Shown here: piece by piece, positions 8,837-16,315 of the stretch | Layout of the letters: every line of letters starts with the position of its first letter | Numbering within the stretch: position 1 is the stretch's first letter | NCBI GenBank assembly: GCA_947446155.1 | Contig: CANFFZ010000034.1 | Location: 1-19,169, forward strand | Source of the DNA: Chloroflexota bacterium | GTDB taxonomy: Bacteria; Chloroflexota; Dehalococcoidia; UBA2979 | Direction: 5' to 3' | DNA: 19,169 nt | The notes under the pieces: model-generated | Seen by the model: the letters and a program-made list of their open reading frames with translations, nothing else | Database searches by the model: none | What the model was told of the DNA's origin: nothing | Translations under genes and position numbers: made by a program

Positions 8837-11800
8837 TCAGCCGCCGGCGGCGACTGCGAGCGCATCCGAGGTCTTCGCCCCGGCCTCGCGTGCCTCACCG
8901 AGGACACCGAGGAACCCGCGCAGTCGCTTCAACAGTTCTTCGAGCGCGCTCGGGTCGACGCCGCCGCGACGGAGGCGGGCGGTCGTGCCACCTCGCTGTC
9001 GCACGACCAACTCGACCGGGACGTCACCAACATGCTCATCCAGCAGCGCGAAGATGCGCCGAAGACGGCGGAGGTCAGCCGCGTCGTCGGTGGTCTCCTC
9101 CATGGTGATGACGAGGCGGTGCGGGCCCACGAGGTCGGCGCGGGGCGCCACCGGTGGCACCTCGACAGGCTCGGGGGCCGGCGCATCGGGCGCGACGATG
9201 CGGAGGTCAGGGCGGCGGCCGGGCTCGGGCGGGGCGGGCGGCGGCGAGGACGGGTCGTACACCCCGGGTTCCTCGGCGGCGCGCAGGCGGGAGCCGGTGC
9301 CCCGCACGTAGAACCGGCTGAGGTTGGCATCAGCGGGGCGACCCGCCTCGTAGTCGTATGCGGTGGCCTCAACGGCAGCGACGGTCAGGCGGGCGCCGCG
9401 CTGGCGGACGGTGACCTTCAACATGAGCACCGTGCCCTCGAAGAGGAGGCCGCGCGCCTTCCACGGCTCGTACTGGTCGGACCACACGACGACCTCGGTC
9501 TGGCCGCTGAGGTCCTCGAGGGTGACAGCGGCGAAGGCCTTGCCCTGCTTCGTCGCGAGCGCGCGCACACCGACGACCGTCCCGGCGAGTACGGCTTCCT
9601 GGCCCACGAGGTCAGCGTTCACCTCGGAGAGCGTGTGCGTGACCCATTCCGCGAGGTGCTGCGAGGCCTGCTGGAAGGGATGCTCCGAGAGGTAGGTACC
9701 GAGCAGTTCCTTCTCCCACTGCAGCAACTGCTGCTGCGGGATCGCGATGCTCTCGATCTCCAGCGCGGGCAGCGGCGTCGCCACCTGCGCACCAAAGAGG
9801 TCAAACATCGAGGTCTGTCCGGTCTCGCGGAGTCGCTGCTCCTGCTGCGCGAGCGAGAGGATGCGGTCGAGGCCACCGATGATCCCGCCGCGGCTGCCGA
9901 AGCAGTCCATCGCGCCTGCCCTGGCGAGCGCCTCCAGCACGCGCTTGTTGATCTCGCGGGCGCTGATGCGTCGTGCGAAGGCCTCGAGGTCGGCGAATGT
10001 CCCGGCCGCGCGACGTTCGGCGACCAGCCCTTCGACGGCCCCCGCGCCGACGTTCTTGATCTGGGCGAGCCCGTAGCGGATGCCATCGCGGCCGTCCTCG
10101 ACGGTCTCGATGGTGAAGTTCGCCTCGCTGTGGTTCACGTCCGGCGCCATCACGGGGATGCCGAGGCGGTTGCATTCCGCGAGGGCGGCGGCGATGCGGT
10201 CGGTGTTACCGCTCGCGGACTGGAGGACGGCACACATGTACTCGACCGTGTAGTGCGCCTTCAGGTAGGCGGTCTGGTAGGCGATCACGCCATAGCAGAT
10301 CGCGTGTGCCTTGTTGAAGGCGTAGCCGGAGAACGGCTGGATCAGGTCGAAGAGGTCATTCCCCAGCTTCTCCGTGTAGCCGTTCGCCTTGATGCCAGCG
10401 AGAAAGTTGGCACGCTCCTCCAGCATGACGGCGGCGTTCTTCTTCCCCATCGCCTTACGCATGACATCCGCCTGGCCCATCGTGTAGCCGGCGAATGTGC
10501 GCGCGATCTGGAGCACCTGCTCCTGGTAGGTGATGACCCCGTACGTCTCATCGAGGATCGGGCGGAGGTCCTCATGCGCGTAGTGGGCGGCGATTCGCCC
10601 GTGCTTCACGTCGATGAAGCGCGGGATGTGCTCCAGCGGCCCCGGGCGGAAGAGCGCAACCATCGCGGAGAGTTCGCGAATGTCCTTCGGCTTCAGTTCC
10701 ACCACGTAGCGGCGCATGCCCGCCGACTCCATCTGGAAGATGCCGAAGGTCTCGCCAGCCGCGAGCAGTGCTGCCACCGCCTCGTCACCATCGGGGATGG
10801 TCAGGAGGTCGATGTGCTCGCCGCGGCGGCGCTCGATCTCCTCGAGCGCCTTGCCGAGGATCGTGAGGTTCGTCAGGCCGAGGTAGTCGATCTTGAGGAG
10901 GCCGATCTTCTCGATCTCGGCCATCGCGTACTGCGTCGTGGGCACGCCGTTCTCTTCGTCCGCGTCCTTCTTCGTCGCGCGCTGCAGCGGCACGACGTCG
11001 CTCAGCGGCTCGCGCGAGATGACGACACCGGCCGCGTGCGTCGAGGCGTGGCGGGCGACGCCCTCGAGTTTGCGCGCGGTGTCGACGAGTTCGCGGACGG
11101 CGGCCTCGGACTCGTAGGCGGCGGACATCTCCTGGGAGTGGGAGAGCGCGTCTTCTAGCGTGATGTTGAGGGTCTCCGGCACCATCCGCGCCACGCGGTC
11201 GGCGGCGGCGTAATCCATGCCAAGCGCTCGGCCCGAGTCGCGCAGGGCCGCCTTCGCGCCCAACGTCCCGAAGGTGCAGATCTGGGCGACGCGGTCGCGC
11301 CCGTACTTCGCCACGGTGTAGCGGATGATCTCCTCGCGGCGGTCGTCCGCGAAGTCAAAGTCCACATCCGGCATCGAGATGCGCTCGGGGTTCAAGAACC
11401 GCTCGAACACCAGGCCGTATTCCAGCGGGTCGATGTCCGTCACGTCGAGTGTGTAGAGGATGATCGAAGACGCCGCCGAGCCGCGGACACCCATGCGGAT
11501 GCCGTGCTCCTTCGCGTAGTGGGCGATGTCGCGCACGATCAGCATGTACTCATCGAAGCCGGTCTGGCCCACCACCTCGAGTTCGTAGCGGAGGCGCTCA
11601 CGCTGCGACTCCGTCGGGTGCCCGTAGCGGCGATACAGGCCGGCCTCGCACAGTTCGCGGAGCCACTCTCGCGCCGTCGTGCCCTCCGGGACGCCGGGGT
11701 CGGGCAGCATCGTGCGGCCGAAGTTCAACTTGATGTCGACCTGCTCCGCGATCGCCTGGGTGTTGTTGGCGGCCTCGGGCAGGTGCGGGAAGACTGAGCG

Positions 11801-12541
11801 CATCTCGTCCTCAGGACGCAGGTAGAAGGTGTCGCCGTCGAGTTTGAAGCGCTTTTCGTCGTGGACCGTCGTGTTCGAGCCGATGCAGAGCAGCACCTCG
11901 TGCGCGCGGTGGTCATCGGGGTGCGTGTAATGCGAGTCGTTCGTGACGACGAGCGGCAGCCCCATCCGCTTGCCGATCTCGGCGACCTTCGGCATCAGTG
12001 CGGAGAACTCCGCGATCCCGTGGTCCATCATTTCGAGGTAATAGCGCCCCTTGTAGACGTCGGCGTACCAGCCGGCGATCTCCATCGCGCGCTTCTCGTC
12101 ACCGTCCCGCAGCGCCGACATGAACTCACCTGAGGGGCACCCGGAGAGCACGATCAGCCCGTCCGAATGCTGCTCCAGCAGTTCTTTGTCCATCCTCGGG
12201 CGGTAGTAGAAGCCCTCGAGGTGGCTCGCCGTGCTGAGTTTGATCAGGTTGCTGTATCCCGCCTCGCTGGTGGCGAGCATCGTGAGGTGGTGGGGCCAGC
12301 GGCTCTTGGGGTCCTTGTCGAAGCGCGTCTTCGGGGCGATGTACGCCTCGATGCCCAGGATGGGCTTCACGTCGTACTTCTTCGCCATCTCGTAGAACTC
12401 GATGGCGCCGTAGAGCGCCCCGTGGTCGGTGATGGCGAGGGCGTCCTGGCCCATCGCCTTCGCCCGCTTCACGAGCGGTTCCACCTTCGACATGCCGTCG
12501 AGGAGGGAATACTCGGAGTGGACGTGGAGGTGGGTGAACAT
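8837..12541 (-). CDS. dnaE: DNA polymerase III alpha subunit, with intact PHP proofreading site
   Basis: This 1234-residue replicative polymerase synthesises DNA at the fork. It begins with MFTHLHVHSEYSLLDG, the canonical PHP start; the longer upstream open frame is Pro-rich and not family-like. The nine metal ligands known from mycobacterial DnaE1 all seem present: H6, H8, D15, H40, E65, H85, C135, D202 and H204. This points to a PHP domain with active 3'-5' exonuclease. The palm carries D392 and D394 in PDVDFDF, and the third acidic residue is in KIDYLGL further on. The finger, helix-hairpin-helix (near AREINKRVLEALARAGA) and OB-fold regions (GVRALATKQGKAFAAVTLED) follow in the usual order. 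A Pro-rich linker and an extra alpha/beta tail end the protein. There is no intein and no DnaQ-type exonuclease insertion, so it is of the DnaE1 type, not PolC. It stands alone between moxR and lysC, on the same strand as both. Confidence 0.97.
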   Translation of the reverse strand: MFTHLHVHSEYSLLDGMSKVEPLVKRAKAMGQDALAITDHGALYGAIEFYEMAKKYDVKPILGIEAYIAPKTRFDKDPKSRWPHHLTMLATSEAGYSNLIKLSTASHLEGFYYRPRMDKELLEQHSDGLIVLSGCPSGEFMSALRDGDEKRAMEIAGWYADVYKGRYYLEMMDHGIAEFSALMPKVAEIGKRMGLPLVVTNDSHYTHPDDHRAHEVLLCIGSNTTVHDEKRFKLDGDTFYLRPEDEMRSVFPHLPEAANNTQAIAEQVDIKLNFGRTMLPDPGVPEGTTAREWLRELCEAGLYRRYGHPTESQRERLRYELEVVGQTGFDEYMLIVRDIAHYAKEHGIRMGVRGSAASSIILYTLDVTDIDPLEYGLVFERFLNPERISMPDVDFDFADDRREEIIRYTVAKYGRDRVAQICTFGTLGAKAALRDSGRALGMDYAAADRVARMVPETLNITLEDALSHSQEMSAAYESEAAVRELVDTARKLEGVARHASTHAAGVVISREPLSDVVPLQRATKKDADEENGVPTTQYAMAEIEKIGLLKIDYLGLTNLTILGKALEEIERRRGEHIDLLTIPDGDEAVAALLAAGETFGIFQMESAGMRRYVVELKPKDIRELSAMVALFRPGPLEHIPRFIDVKHGRIAAHYAHEDLRPILDETYGVITYQEQVLQIARTFAGYTMGQADVMRKAMGKKNAAVMLEERANFLAGIKANGYTEKLGNDLFDLIQPFSGYAFNKAHAICYGVIAYQTAYLKAHYTVEYMCAVLQSASGNTDRIAAALAECNRLGIPVMAPDVNHSEANFTIETVEDGRDGIRYGLAQIKNVGAGAVEGLVAERRAAGTFADLEAFARRISAREINKRVLEALARAGAMDCFGSRGGIIGGLDRILSLAQQEQRLRETGQTSMFDLFGAQVATPLPALEIESIAIPQQQLLQWEKELLGTYLSEHPFQQASQHLAEWVTHTLSEVNADLVGQEAVLAGTVVGVRALATKQGKAFAAVTLEDLSGQTEVVVWSDQYEPWKARGLLFEGTVLMLKVTVRQRGARLTVAAVEATAYDYEAGRPADANLSRFYVRGTGSRLRAAEEPGVYDPSSPPPAPPEPGRRPDLRIVAPDAPAPEPVEVPPVAPRADLVGPHRLVITMEETTDDAADLRRLRRIFALLDEHVGDVPVELVVRQRGGTTARLRRGGVDPSALEELLKRLRGFLGVLGEAREAGAKTSDALAVAAGG

Positions 12542-12746
12542 GGGCGGTGGGGGCGTCCTCGGAGGCGTCAGGAACGCATCATCAGCATATACAGATACGC
12601 GAACGGGCGTGCGAACCACCCGGACTCGCGACGTTACTCCGGGGGTCAGAGGAAGTCAAAACGGGAGGTGGCGTGGCGGCCTAGGCCCCCAAATCGCCTT
12701 CCAGAGGCCCCAGCGTCTCCACTGCCGGGTCAGCCCATCGGTCGGG
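12542..12746. other. Intergenic region between lysC and dnaE
   Basis: About 205 bases without a gene. It holds the possible dnaE promoter, a six-base inverted repeat (CCCGGA at 12619-12624 with TCCGGG at 12638-12643) just upstream of that promoter, and a ten-base palindrome GGCCTAGGCC at 12678-12687. I see no convincing terminator for the thrB-lysC transcript: no stable stem is followed by a T-run. Confidence 0.5.
12586..12615 (-). promoter_or_regulatory. dnaE: Possible dnaE promoter
   Basis: On the minus strand TTCGCA and TATATG are separated by 18 bases, each matching the consensus at four of six positions, in a short A+T-richer island that stands out in this G+C-rich sequence. Transcription would start about 38 bases before the dnaE ATG. 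The match is modest. Confidence 0.35.
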
Positions 12747-13229
12747 CTACCCCTGCTCAAGTTCGAAGGCGGCGTGCAGCGCGCGGACGGCGTCCTGCAC
12801 CTGGGCGGAGCCGACGACACAGGTGATGCGGATGTCGCTCGTCGAGATCATGTCGATGTTCACGTTGTGGTCGAAGAGCGTGCGGAACATCCGCGCCGCG
12901 TAGCCGGGGGCGCTGGCCATGCCGGTGCCGACGATCGAGACGGTGCCGAGGTCTGGCGCTGAGACCACCTCGCGCGCGCCGATCTTCGGCATCAGCGCGA
13001 TGATCACCTCGAGGGCATGGGGGAGGTCGGCGGGGGCGACGGTGAAGGTGAGGTCCGTCATGCGCTCGACACTCGCGTTCTGCACGATGGTGTCGACCGA
13101 GACGTGCGCCTCCGCCAGCGGCTCGAAGATCTGGGCCGCGATGCCCGGGCGGTCCGGGACACCTCGGACGGTGACCTTCGCGATCTTGTCCTGGTGCGCG
13201 ATGCCGCGGACCTTGTTGCCCTGTTCCAT
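12747..13229 (-). CDS. lysC: Possible internal in-frame lysC beta subunit (ACT domains only)
   Basis: An ATG at 13229-13227, in frame with lysC (residue 252), would give a 160-residue protein starting MEQGNKVRG that contains just the two ACT domains. An AGGGAG stands six bases before it on the minus strand, which is better than anything in front of the main lysC start. The length and start point agree with the beta subunits made by internal initiation in Bacillus subtilis and Corynebacterium glutamicum. This is an inference from the ribosome site and family precedent. Confidence 0.5.
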   Translation of the reverse strand: MEQGNKVRGIAHQDKIAKVTVRGVPDRPGIAAQIFEPLAEAHVSVDTIVQNASVERMTDLTFTVAPADLPHALEVIIALMPKIGAREVVSAPDLGTVSIVGTGMASAPGYAARMFRTLFDHNVNIDMISTSDIRITCVVGSAQVQDAVRALHAAFELEQG

Positions 13230-13982
13230 GGTCATCTCCCTGTGGATCAGCGTCCCGGGCGCACTGGCGTCGAAGGTACTCGCAACCAGGATCGGCACGT
13301 CGTAGATCGCCCCCACCTCGACGGCACGGGCGTGCATCACGCGCGCACCCGTCGAGGCGAGTTCGAGCATCTCCTCGTAGCCGATGTCGCGGAGCGGGCG
13401 CGCCTCCGGCACCACTCGTGGATCGGCGGTAAAGATGCCGGGGACATCCGTGTAGATCTCGCAGGTCGTCGCCTTCAGCACCGCCGCGAGCGCTACGGCT
13501 GTCGTGTCGCTGCCACCTCGGCCGAGCGTGGTGACATCGAAGTCTTCCGAAACCCCCTGGAAGCCCGCCACGATCACGACGCGGCCCGCCGCCAGTTCGC
13601 GCTCCATGCGTGCGGTGTCGATGTCGGCGATGCGCGCGCGCCCGTAGACCGCGTCCGTCTTGATGCCGGCCTGCGCGCCAGTGAGGCTCACGGCGTCCAC
13701 ACCCAGCGCGTCGAGGGCCATCGAGAGCAGCGTGGACGAGACGATCTCGCCGGTGTGGAGCAGGACATCCATCTCGCGCTGGTTGGGCTTCGGGTTGATC
13801 GCGTTCGCGAGTTCGATCAGGTCGTCCGTGGTGTCGCCCATCGCCGAGACGACGATCACCATCTGCTCGCCCTTGCGACGCCGTTCGGCGACCCGCCCCG
13901 CGACACGCTTGATGTGGTCAGCCGTGGCGACGGAGGAGCCACCGTACTTCTGTACCGTCCGGATTGCCGTCGCGTCCGTCAT
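12747..13982 (-). CDS. lysC: Aspartate kinase (monofunctional, two ACT domains)
   Basis: This 411-residue enzyme phosphorylates aspartate, the first step towards lysine, threonine and methionine. The kinase domain opens with VQKYGGSSVA (10-19), and the second substrate motif is TLGRGGSDTTAVALA. Two ACT domains fill the C-terminal part (from about residue 265), with GVPDRPGIAAQIFEPLAEA and SIVGTGMASAPGYAARMF marking their first helices. They normally bind lysine and/or threonine for feedback control. There is no fused homoserine dehydrogenase. The frame is open upstream, but the ATG at 13982 overlaps the thrB stop as ATGA, and the protein then has the normal length and N-terminus. An internal ribosome site at 13236-13241 may give a separate ACT-only beta subunit, as known for Bacillus and Corynebacterium aspartate kinases. 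Coupling with thrB suits joint control of threonine synthesis. Confidence 0.96.
   Translation of the reverse strand: MTDATAIRTVQKYGGSSVATADHIKRVAGRVAERRRKGEQMVIVVSAMGDTTDDLIELANAINPKPNQREMDVLLHTGEIVSSTLLSMALDALGVDAVSLTGAQAGIKTDAVYGRARIADIDTARMERELAAGRVVIVAGFQGVSEDFDVTTLGRGGSDTTAVALAAVLKATTCEIYTDVPGIFTADPRVVPEARPLRDIGYEEMLELASTGARVMHARAVEVGAIYDVPILVASTFDASAPGTLIHREMTMEQGNKVRGIAHQDKIAKVTVRGVPDRPGIAAQIFEPLAEAHVSVDTIVQNASVERMTDLTFTVAPADLPHALEVIIALMPKIGAREVVSAPDLGTVSIVGTGMASAPGYAARMFRTLFDHNVNIDMISTSDIRITCVVGSAQVQDAVRALHAAFELEQG
13236..13241 (-). promoter_or_regulatory. lysC: Internal ribosome binding site within lysC
   Basis: AGGGAG on the minus strand, followed by ATGACC and then ATG, giving a six-base spacing to the ATG at 13229. 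It sits at the linker between the kinase and ACT domains, where a beta-subunit start is expected. Confidence 0.5.
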
Positions 13983-14866
13983 CGCGCACCCACCGCTGTC
14001 ACCACCTCGGTACCGCGAGGGCTGAGCGAGACCACGCGCGTGACGCCGTCGATGCCGTGGGCCGCCGCCGCCTCGCGCATCGCGCCCGCAACGGACTCGG
14101 CGTGGTTGGTCACGAACGCCGCGAGGGTCGAGCCGCCGCCGGAGAGGTAGGCGCCGTGCGCACCGGCCTTTCGAGCGGCCTCGAGGGCCGGGAGCATCGC
14201 CGGGAACAGCGTCGCCCGCGCCGGCTGGTGAAGGATGTCCTGGGTAGCGGTGCCGAGGAGGTCGTACCGCCGCTGCGTGATCGCGGCGACCACGAGGGCT
14301 GACCGAGCGATGTTGTGGACGGCCTGGCCTCGGGTGAGCGAGACGGGCAGCCGCTCCCGCGACTCGTGCGTCGGCATGTCGAAGTCGGGGACGAAGAGCG
14401 CCACACGAAGGTCTTCGGGCGGCTCGATCCGGCACCAGACGGGGCCATCGTCGTCCTCCGCCACCACGCACAGGCCGCCGAGGAGCGTGGGGATGATGTT
14501 GTCCCCATGCCCTTCGAGTTGCCACGCTAGCGGGATCAGGCTCTCGACCCCCACCCGACCGAGCAGTGCGTTCGCGGCAACGAGGCCCCCCGCGAAGGCG
14601 GCGGCGGACATCCCCAACCCCCGCCCGATGGGCATATCGCCGCGGTACTCGGCGGCCAGGGGCGGCATCGGCTCACCCGCCTGCTCGAAGAGGGCGGCGG
14701 CGGCCATCAGCGCGAGGCGTTCCATGGAGCCAGCCGGCGCGGTGGCAGCGGCAACCTCGGACAGCGTGATCTCACCCGCCCAGTCCAGCGCGACGCCAAG
14801 GGCGTCGAAGCCGGGACCGAGGTTCGCGGAGGTCGCCGGGACTCGGACCGTCACAGAGCGCGCCAT
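13979..14866 (-). CDS. thrB: Homoserine kinase (GHMP kinase family)
   Basis: This 295-residue cytoplasmic enzyme phosphorylates homoserine on the way to threonine. The N-terminus has the homoserine kinase signature VPATSANLGPGFDALGVALD (9-28). The GHMP phosphate-binding motif reads PIGRGLGMSAAAFAGGL, where most homoserine kinases have GLGSSAA, so the first serine is replaced by methionine. The C-terminal GHMP motif is recognisable in GAHGAYLSGGGSTLAAFV. Length is normal. The ATG at 14866 is directly preceded by a predicted -10 element (TAGACT, six bases upstream), so the mRNA is probably leaderless. The stop overlaps lysC as ATGA. No thrC or homoserine dehydrogenase gene is in the window. Confidence 0.94.
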   Translation of the reverse strand: MARSVTVRVPATSANLGPGFDALGVALDWAGEITLSEVAAATAPAGSMERLALMAAAALFEQAGEPMPPLAAEYRGDMPIGRGLGMSAAAFAGGLVAANALLGRVGVESLIPLAWQLEGHGDNIIPTLLGGLCVVAEDDDGPVWCRIEPPEDLRVALFVPDFDMPTHESRERLPVSLTRGQAVHNIARSALVVAAITQRRYDLLGTATQDILHQPARATLFPAMLPALEAARKAGAHGAYLSGGGSTLAAFVTNHAESVAGAMREAAAAHGIDGVTRVVSLSPRGTEVVTAVGAR

Positions 14867-14872
14867 CGGGCC

Positions 14873-14901
14873 AGTCTAGAAGCGGCCAGATCGCCGGGCA
14901 A
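14873..14901 (-). promoter_or_regulatory. Predicted thrB-lysC promoter giving a leaderless transcript
   Basis: On the minus strand TTGCCC (14901-14896) and TAGACT (14878-14873) are separated by 17 bases. Only six bases (GGCCCG) separate the -10 from the thrB ATG, so the expected first transcribed base is about the A of the ATG. The element shares the eleven bases CTAGACTGGCC with the moxR upstream region. Confidence 0.55.
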
Positions 14902-14931
14902 ACTCGGCCGAAAGTCCGCTGAAGGAGCACC

Positions 14932-14942
14932 GAAACCGTTTC
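14932..14942. promoter_or_regulatory. Short inverted repeat, possible operator
   Basis: GAAACCGTTTC is a five-base inverted repeat with a one-base centre. It overlaps the proposed -35 of the thiolase promoter and lies upstream of the thrB promoter. A repressor site is possible, but the repeat is short and nothing identifies a regulator. Confidence 0.3.
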
Positions 14943-14968
14943 CGACGCCGGGCCGCCGGTACTACACT
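14940..14968 (+). promoter_or_regulatory. Predicted thiolase promoter
   Basis: TTCCGA (14940-14945) and TACACT (14963-14968) are separated by 17 bases. The -10 resembles the TAGACT of the thrB and moxR promoters. Transcription would start near 14975, leaving a leader of about 100 bases before the thiolase ATG. The -35 is weak. Confidence 0.4.
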
Positions 14969-14986
14969 GGAGGAGCCCTCCGGTGT
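14964..14986. promoter_or_regulatory. Inverted repeat over the thiolase -10, possible operator
   Basis: ACACTGGAGG and CCTCCGGTGT form ten-base arms around AGC, matching in nine of ten pairs plus one G-T pair. The repeat covers the predicted -10 and start point. A repressor bound here would block transcription; alternatively it folds in RNA if transcription starts further upstream. Confidence 0.4.
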
Positions 14987-15003
14987 CTCGCGCGCCACCA
15001 GCG

Positions 15004-15053
15004 CGCCGCTTGGGCGGCGTCAGACCAGCATCCCCACCGCAACAGGCGGAGGG
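15004..15053 (+). promoter_or_regulatory. Structured 5' leader of the thiolase mRNA
   Basis: Two further hairpins stand in the leader. One is CGCCGC-TTGG-GCGGCG (15004-15019), a perfect six-base stem. The other is at 15033-15053: CCC-A-CCGC, loop AACAG, GCGG-A-GGG, seven pairs with one A-A mismatch. The GGAGGG at 15048-15053 could instead pair with CCCTCC at 14976-14981. No known riboswitch class was recognised. Confidence 0.35.
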
Positions 15054-15073
15054 TAGCGACCGGGGGTACCTCC

Positions 15074-16249
15074 ATGGAGGAGATCGTCATCCTCAGCGGA
15101 GCGCGGACCGCCATCGGCTCGATGGGCGGATCGCTCAGCGAGACGCCAGCGTCAGACCTCGCCGCGCACGTCATCCGCGAGGCCGTGAAGCGCTCTGGCC
15201 TCACGCCGGACCAGATCGACCAGGTCATCCTCGGCTGCGTCGGCCAGGTCGCGGAAGACGGGTACATCGCCCGTCACGCCTCGATCAAGGCTGGCATGCC
15301 CATCGGTACCCCGGCCTACACCGTCAACCGCATCTGCGGCTCCGGGCTCGAGGCGATCAACACCGCCGCCCGCTGGCTGCAGACTGGCGACGCCGACATC
15401 GTCGTCGCGGGTGGCGCTGAGAACATGAGCCTGATGCCGTACTACGTGCGCAAGGCACGCTTCGGCTACCGCTACGGCGACGGCGTCCTCGAAGACGGCA
15501 CGCAGGACCTCGTCACCGACCCCTTCGACAACGTACCCATGGGCGTCACCGCCGAGAACCTCGCCGCGCAGTACGAGGTCTCCCGCACCGTGCAGGACGA
15601 GTACGCCCTCCGCTCGCAGGAGCGCGCCATCAAGGCGATCGAGGCTGGCCTCTTCGACGAGCAGATCGCGCCCATGGACGTGAAGAAGGGCCGCGACACG
15701 ATCTCGTTCTCGAAGGACGAGTACCCGCGCGCGACCTCGATGGAGATCCTCGGCAAACTGCGCCCCGCCTTCAAGGGTGACGGCTCCGTGACCGCTGGCA
15801 ATGCCTCCGGCATCAACGACGGTGCCGCAGCCCTCGTCGTGACCACGGCGCGCAAGGCCGCCGAGCTTGGCATCAAGCCGCGCATGCGCATGGTCGCCCG
15901 CGCCGAGGCCGGTGTGGACTGGAAGATCATGGGCTCCGGCCCGATCCCCGCGATCCAGAACGTGATGAAGAAGGCGAACCTGTCCGTGCAGGACATGGAC
16001 GTCATCGAACTGAACGAGGCGTTCGCAGCCGTGACAGCGGCCTGCTCGGTCGCCCTCAACCTGCCCGCCGACCGCACGAACCCGAACGGCGGCGCGGTCG
16101 CCCTCGGCCACCCCGTCGGCGCGACGGGCGCCATCCTCGCCATCAAGACGATGTACGAGTTGGAACGCACCGGCGGCCGCTACGGCCTGGTCTCCCTCTG
16201 CATCGGCGGCGGCCAGGGCATCGCCACCATCTTCGAGCGCGTCTCCTAG
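15074..16249 (+). CDS. Thiolase (acetyl-CoA C-acetyltransferase type)
   Basis: This 391-residue thiolase either condenses two acetyl-CoA to acetoacetyl-CoA or cleaves 3-ketoacyl-CoA. All catalytic residues are present: the acyl-accepting C88 in NRICGSGLEAIN, H346 in GGAVALGHPVGATG, and C376 in SLCIGGGQG. NEAFA of the active site lies in ELNEAFAAVTAA. Length is normal and there is no signal peptide, so it is cytoplasmic. It is a single-gene unit: divergent from thrB-lysC with its own promoter and long leader, and closed by a strong terminator. There is no classical ribosome site before the ATG, which instead sits at the centre of the palindrome CCTCCATGGAGG (15069-15080). The direction of the reaction in the cell cannot be told without neighbours such as 3-hydroxyacyl-CoA dehydrogenase, so I give no gene symbol. 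Confidence 0.96.
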   Translation: MEEIVILSGARTAIGSMGGSLSETPASDLAAHVIREAVKRSGLTPDQIDQVILGCVGQVAEDGYIARHASIKAGMPIGTPAYTVNRICGSGLEAINTAARWLQTGDADIVVAGGAENMSLMPYYVRKARFGYRYGDGVLEDGTQDLVTDPFDNVPMGVTAENLAAQYEVSRTVQDEYALRSQERAIKAIEAGLFDEQIAPMDVKKGRDTISFSKDEYPRATSMEILGKLRPAFKGDGSVTAGNASGINDGAAALVVTTARKAAELGIKPRMRMVARAEAGVDWKIMGSGPIPAIQNVMKKANLSVQDMDVIELNEAFAAVTAACSVALNLPADRTNPNGGAVALGHPVGATGAILAIKTMYELERTGGRYGLVSLCIGGGQGIATIFERVS

Positions 16250-16272
16250 ACGCCTCACTGCTCGGCAAACAG

Positions 16273-16300
16273 AGAAGCCCCCGCTCACGCGGGGGCTTCT
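16273..16300. terminator. Strong, probably bidirectional, intrinsic terminator
   Basis: A perfect twelve-pair stem (AGAAGCCCCCGC, loop TCAC, GCGGGGGCTTCT) lies 24 bases after the thiolase stop. On the plus strand it runs into TCTTG, with TTCTTCTT overall. On the minus strand it is followed by CTCTGTTTG. It lies between convergent genes and can end both the thiolase and the methyltransferase transcripts. Confidence 0.88.
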
Positions 16301-16315
16301 TCTTGTCGTCGGCCG

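Noticed and set aside
9032..11158. Very long plus-strand open frame (708 codons) opposite dnaE
   Set aside because: It is the antisense shadow of dnaE in G+C-rich DNA; its translation has no family motif and dnaE is certain. The same holds for the long frames at 6735-8465 (+), 1389-2810 (-) and 13017-14150 (+).
11140..11400. Intein or insertion in dnaE
   Set aside because: The palm motifs run without interruption and the total length of 1234 residues is explained by the normal domains plus a short C-terminal tail.
12542..12619. Longer dnaE start 26 codons upstream
   Set aside because: The added residues are Pro/Thr-rich and unlike the family, and MFTHLHVHSEYS is the usual PHP start.
12678..12687. 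Palindrome GGCCTAGGCC as a terminator or attachment site
   Set aside because: It is only ten bases, cannot fold with a usable loop, and has no T-run or partner repeat.
12747..14525. Extended lysC frame of 592 codons
   Set aside because: The upstream part is an out-of-frame reading of thrB; the ATG at 13982 gives the normal N-terminus and an ATGA overlap.
14867..15073. Amino-acid riboswitch or T-box for thrB-lysC
   Set aside because: The predicted thrB promoter abuts the start codon, leaving no leader on that side, and no T-box or lysine-riboswitch features were seen.
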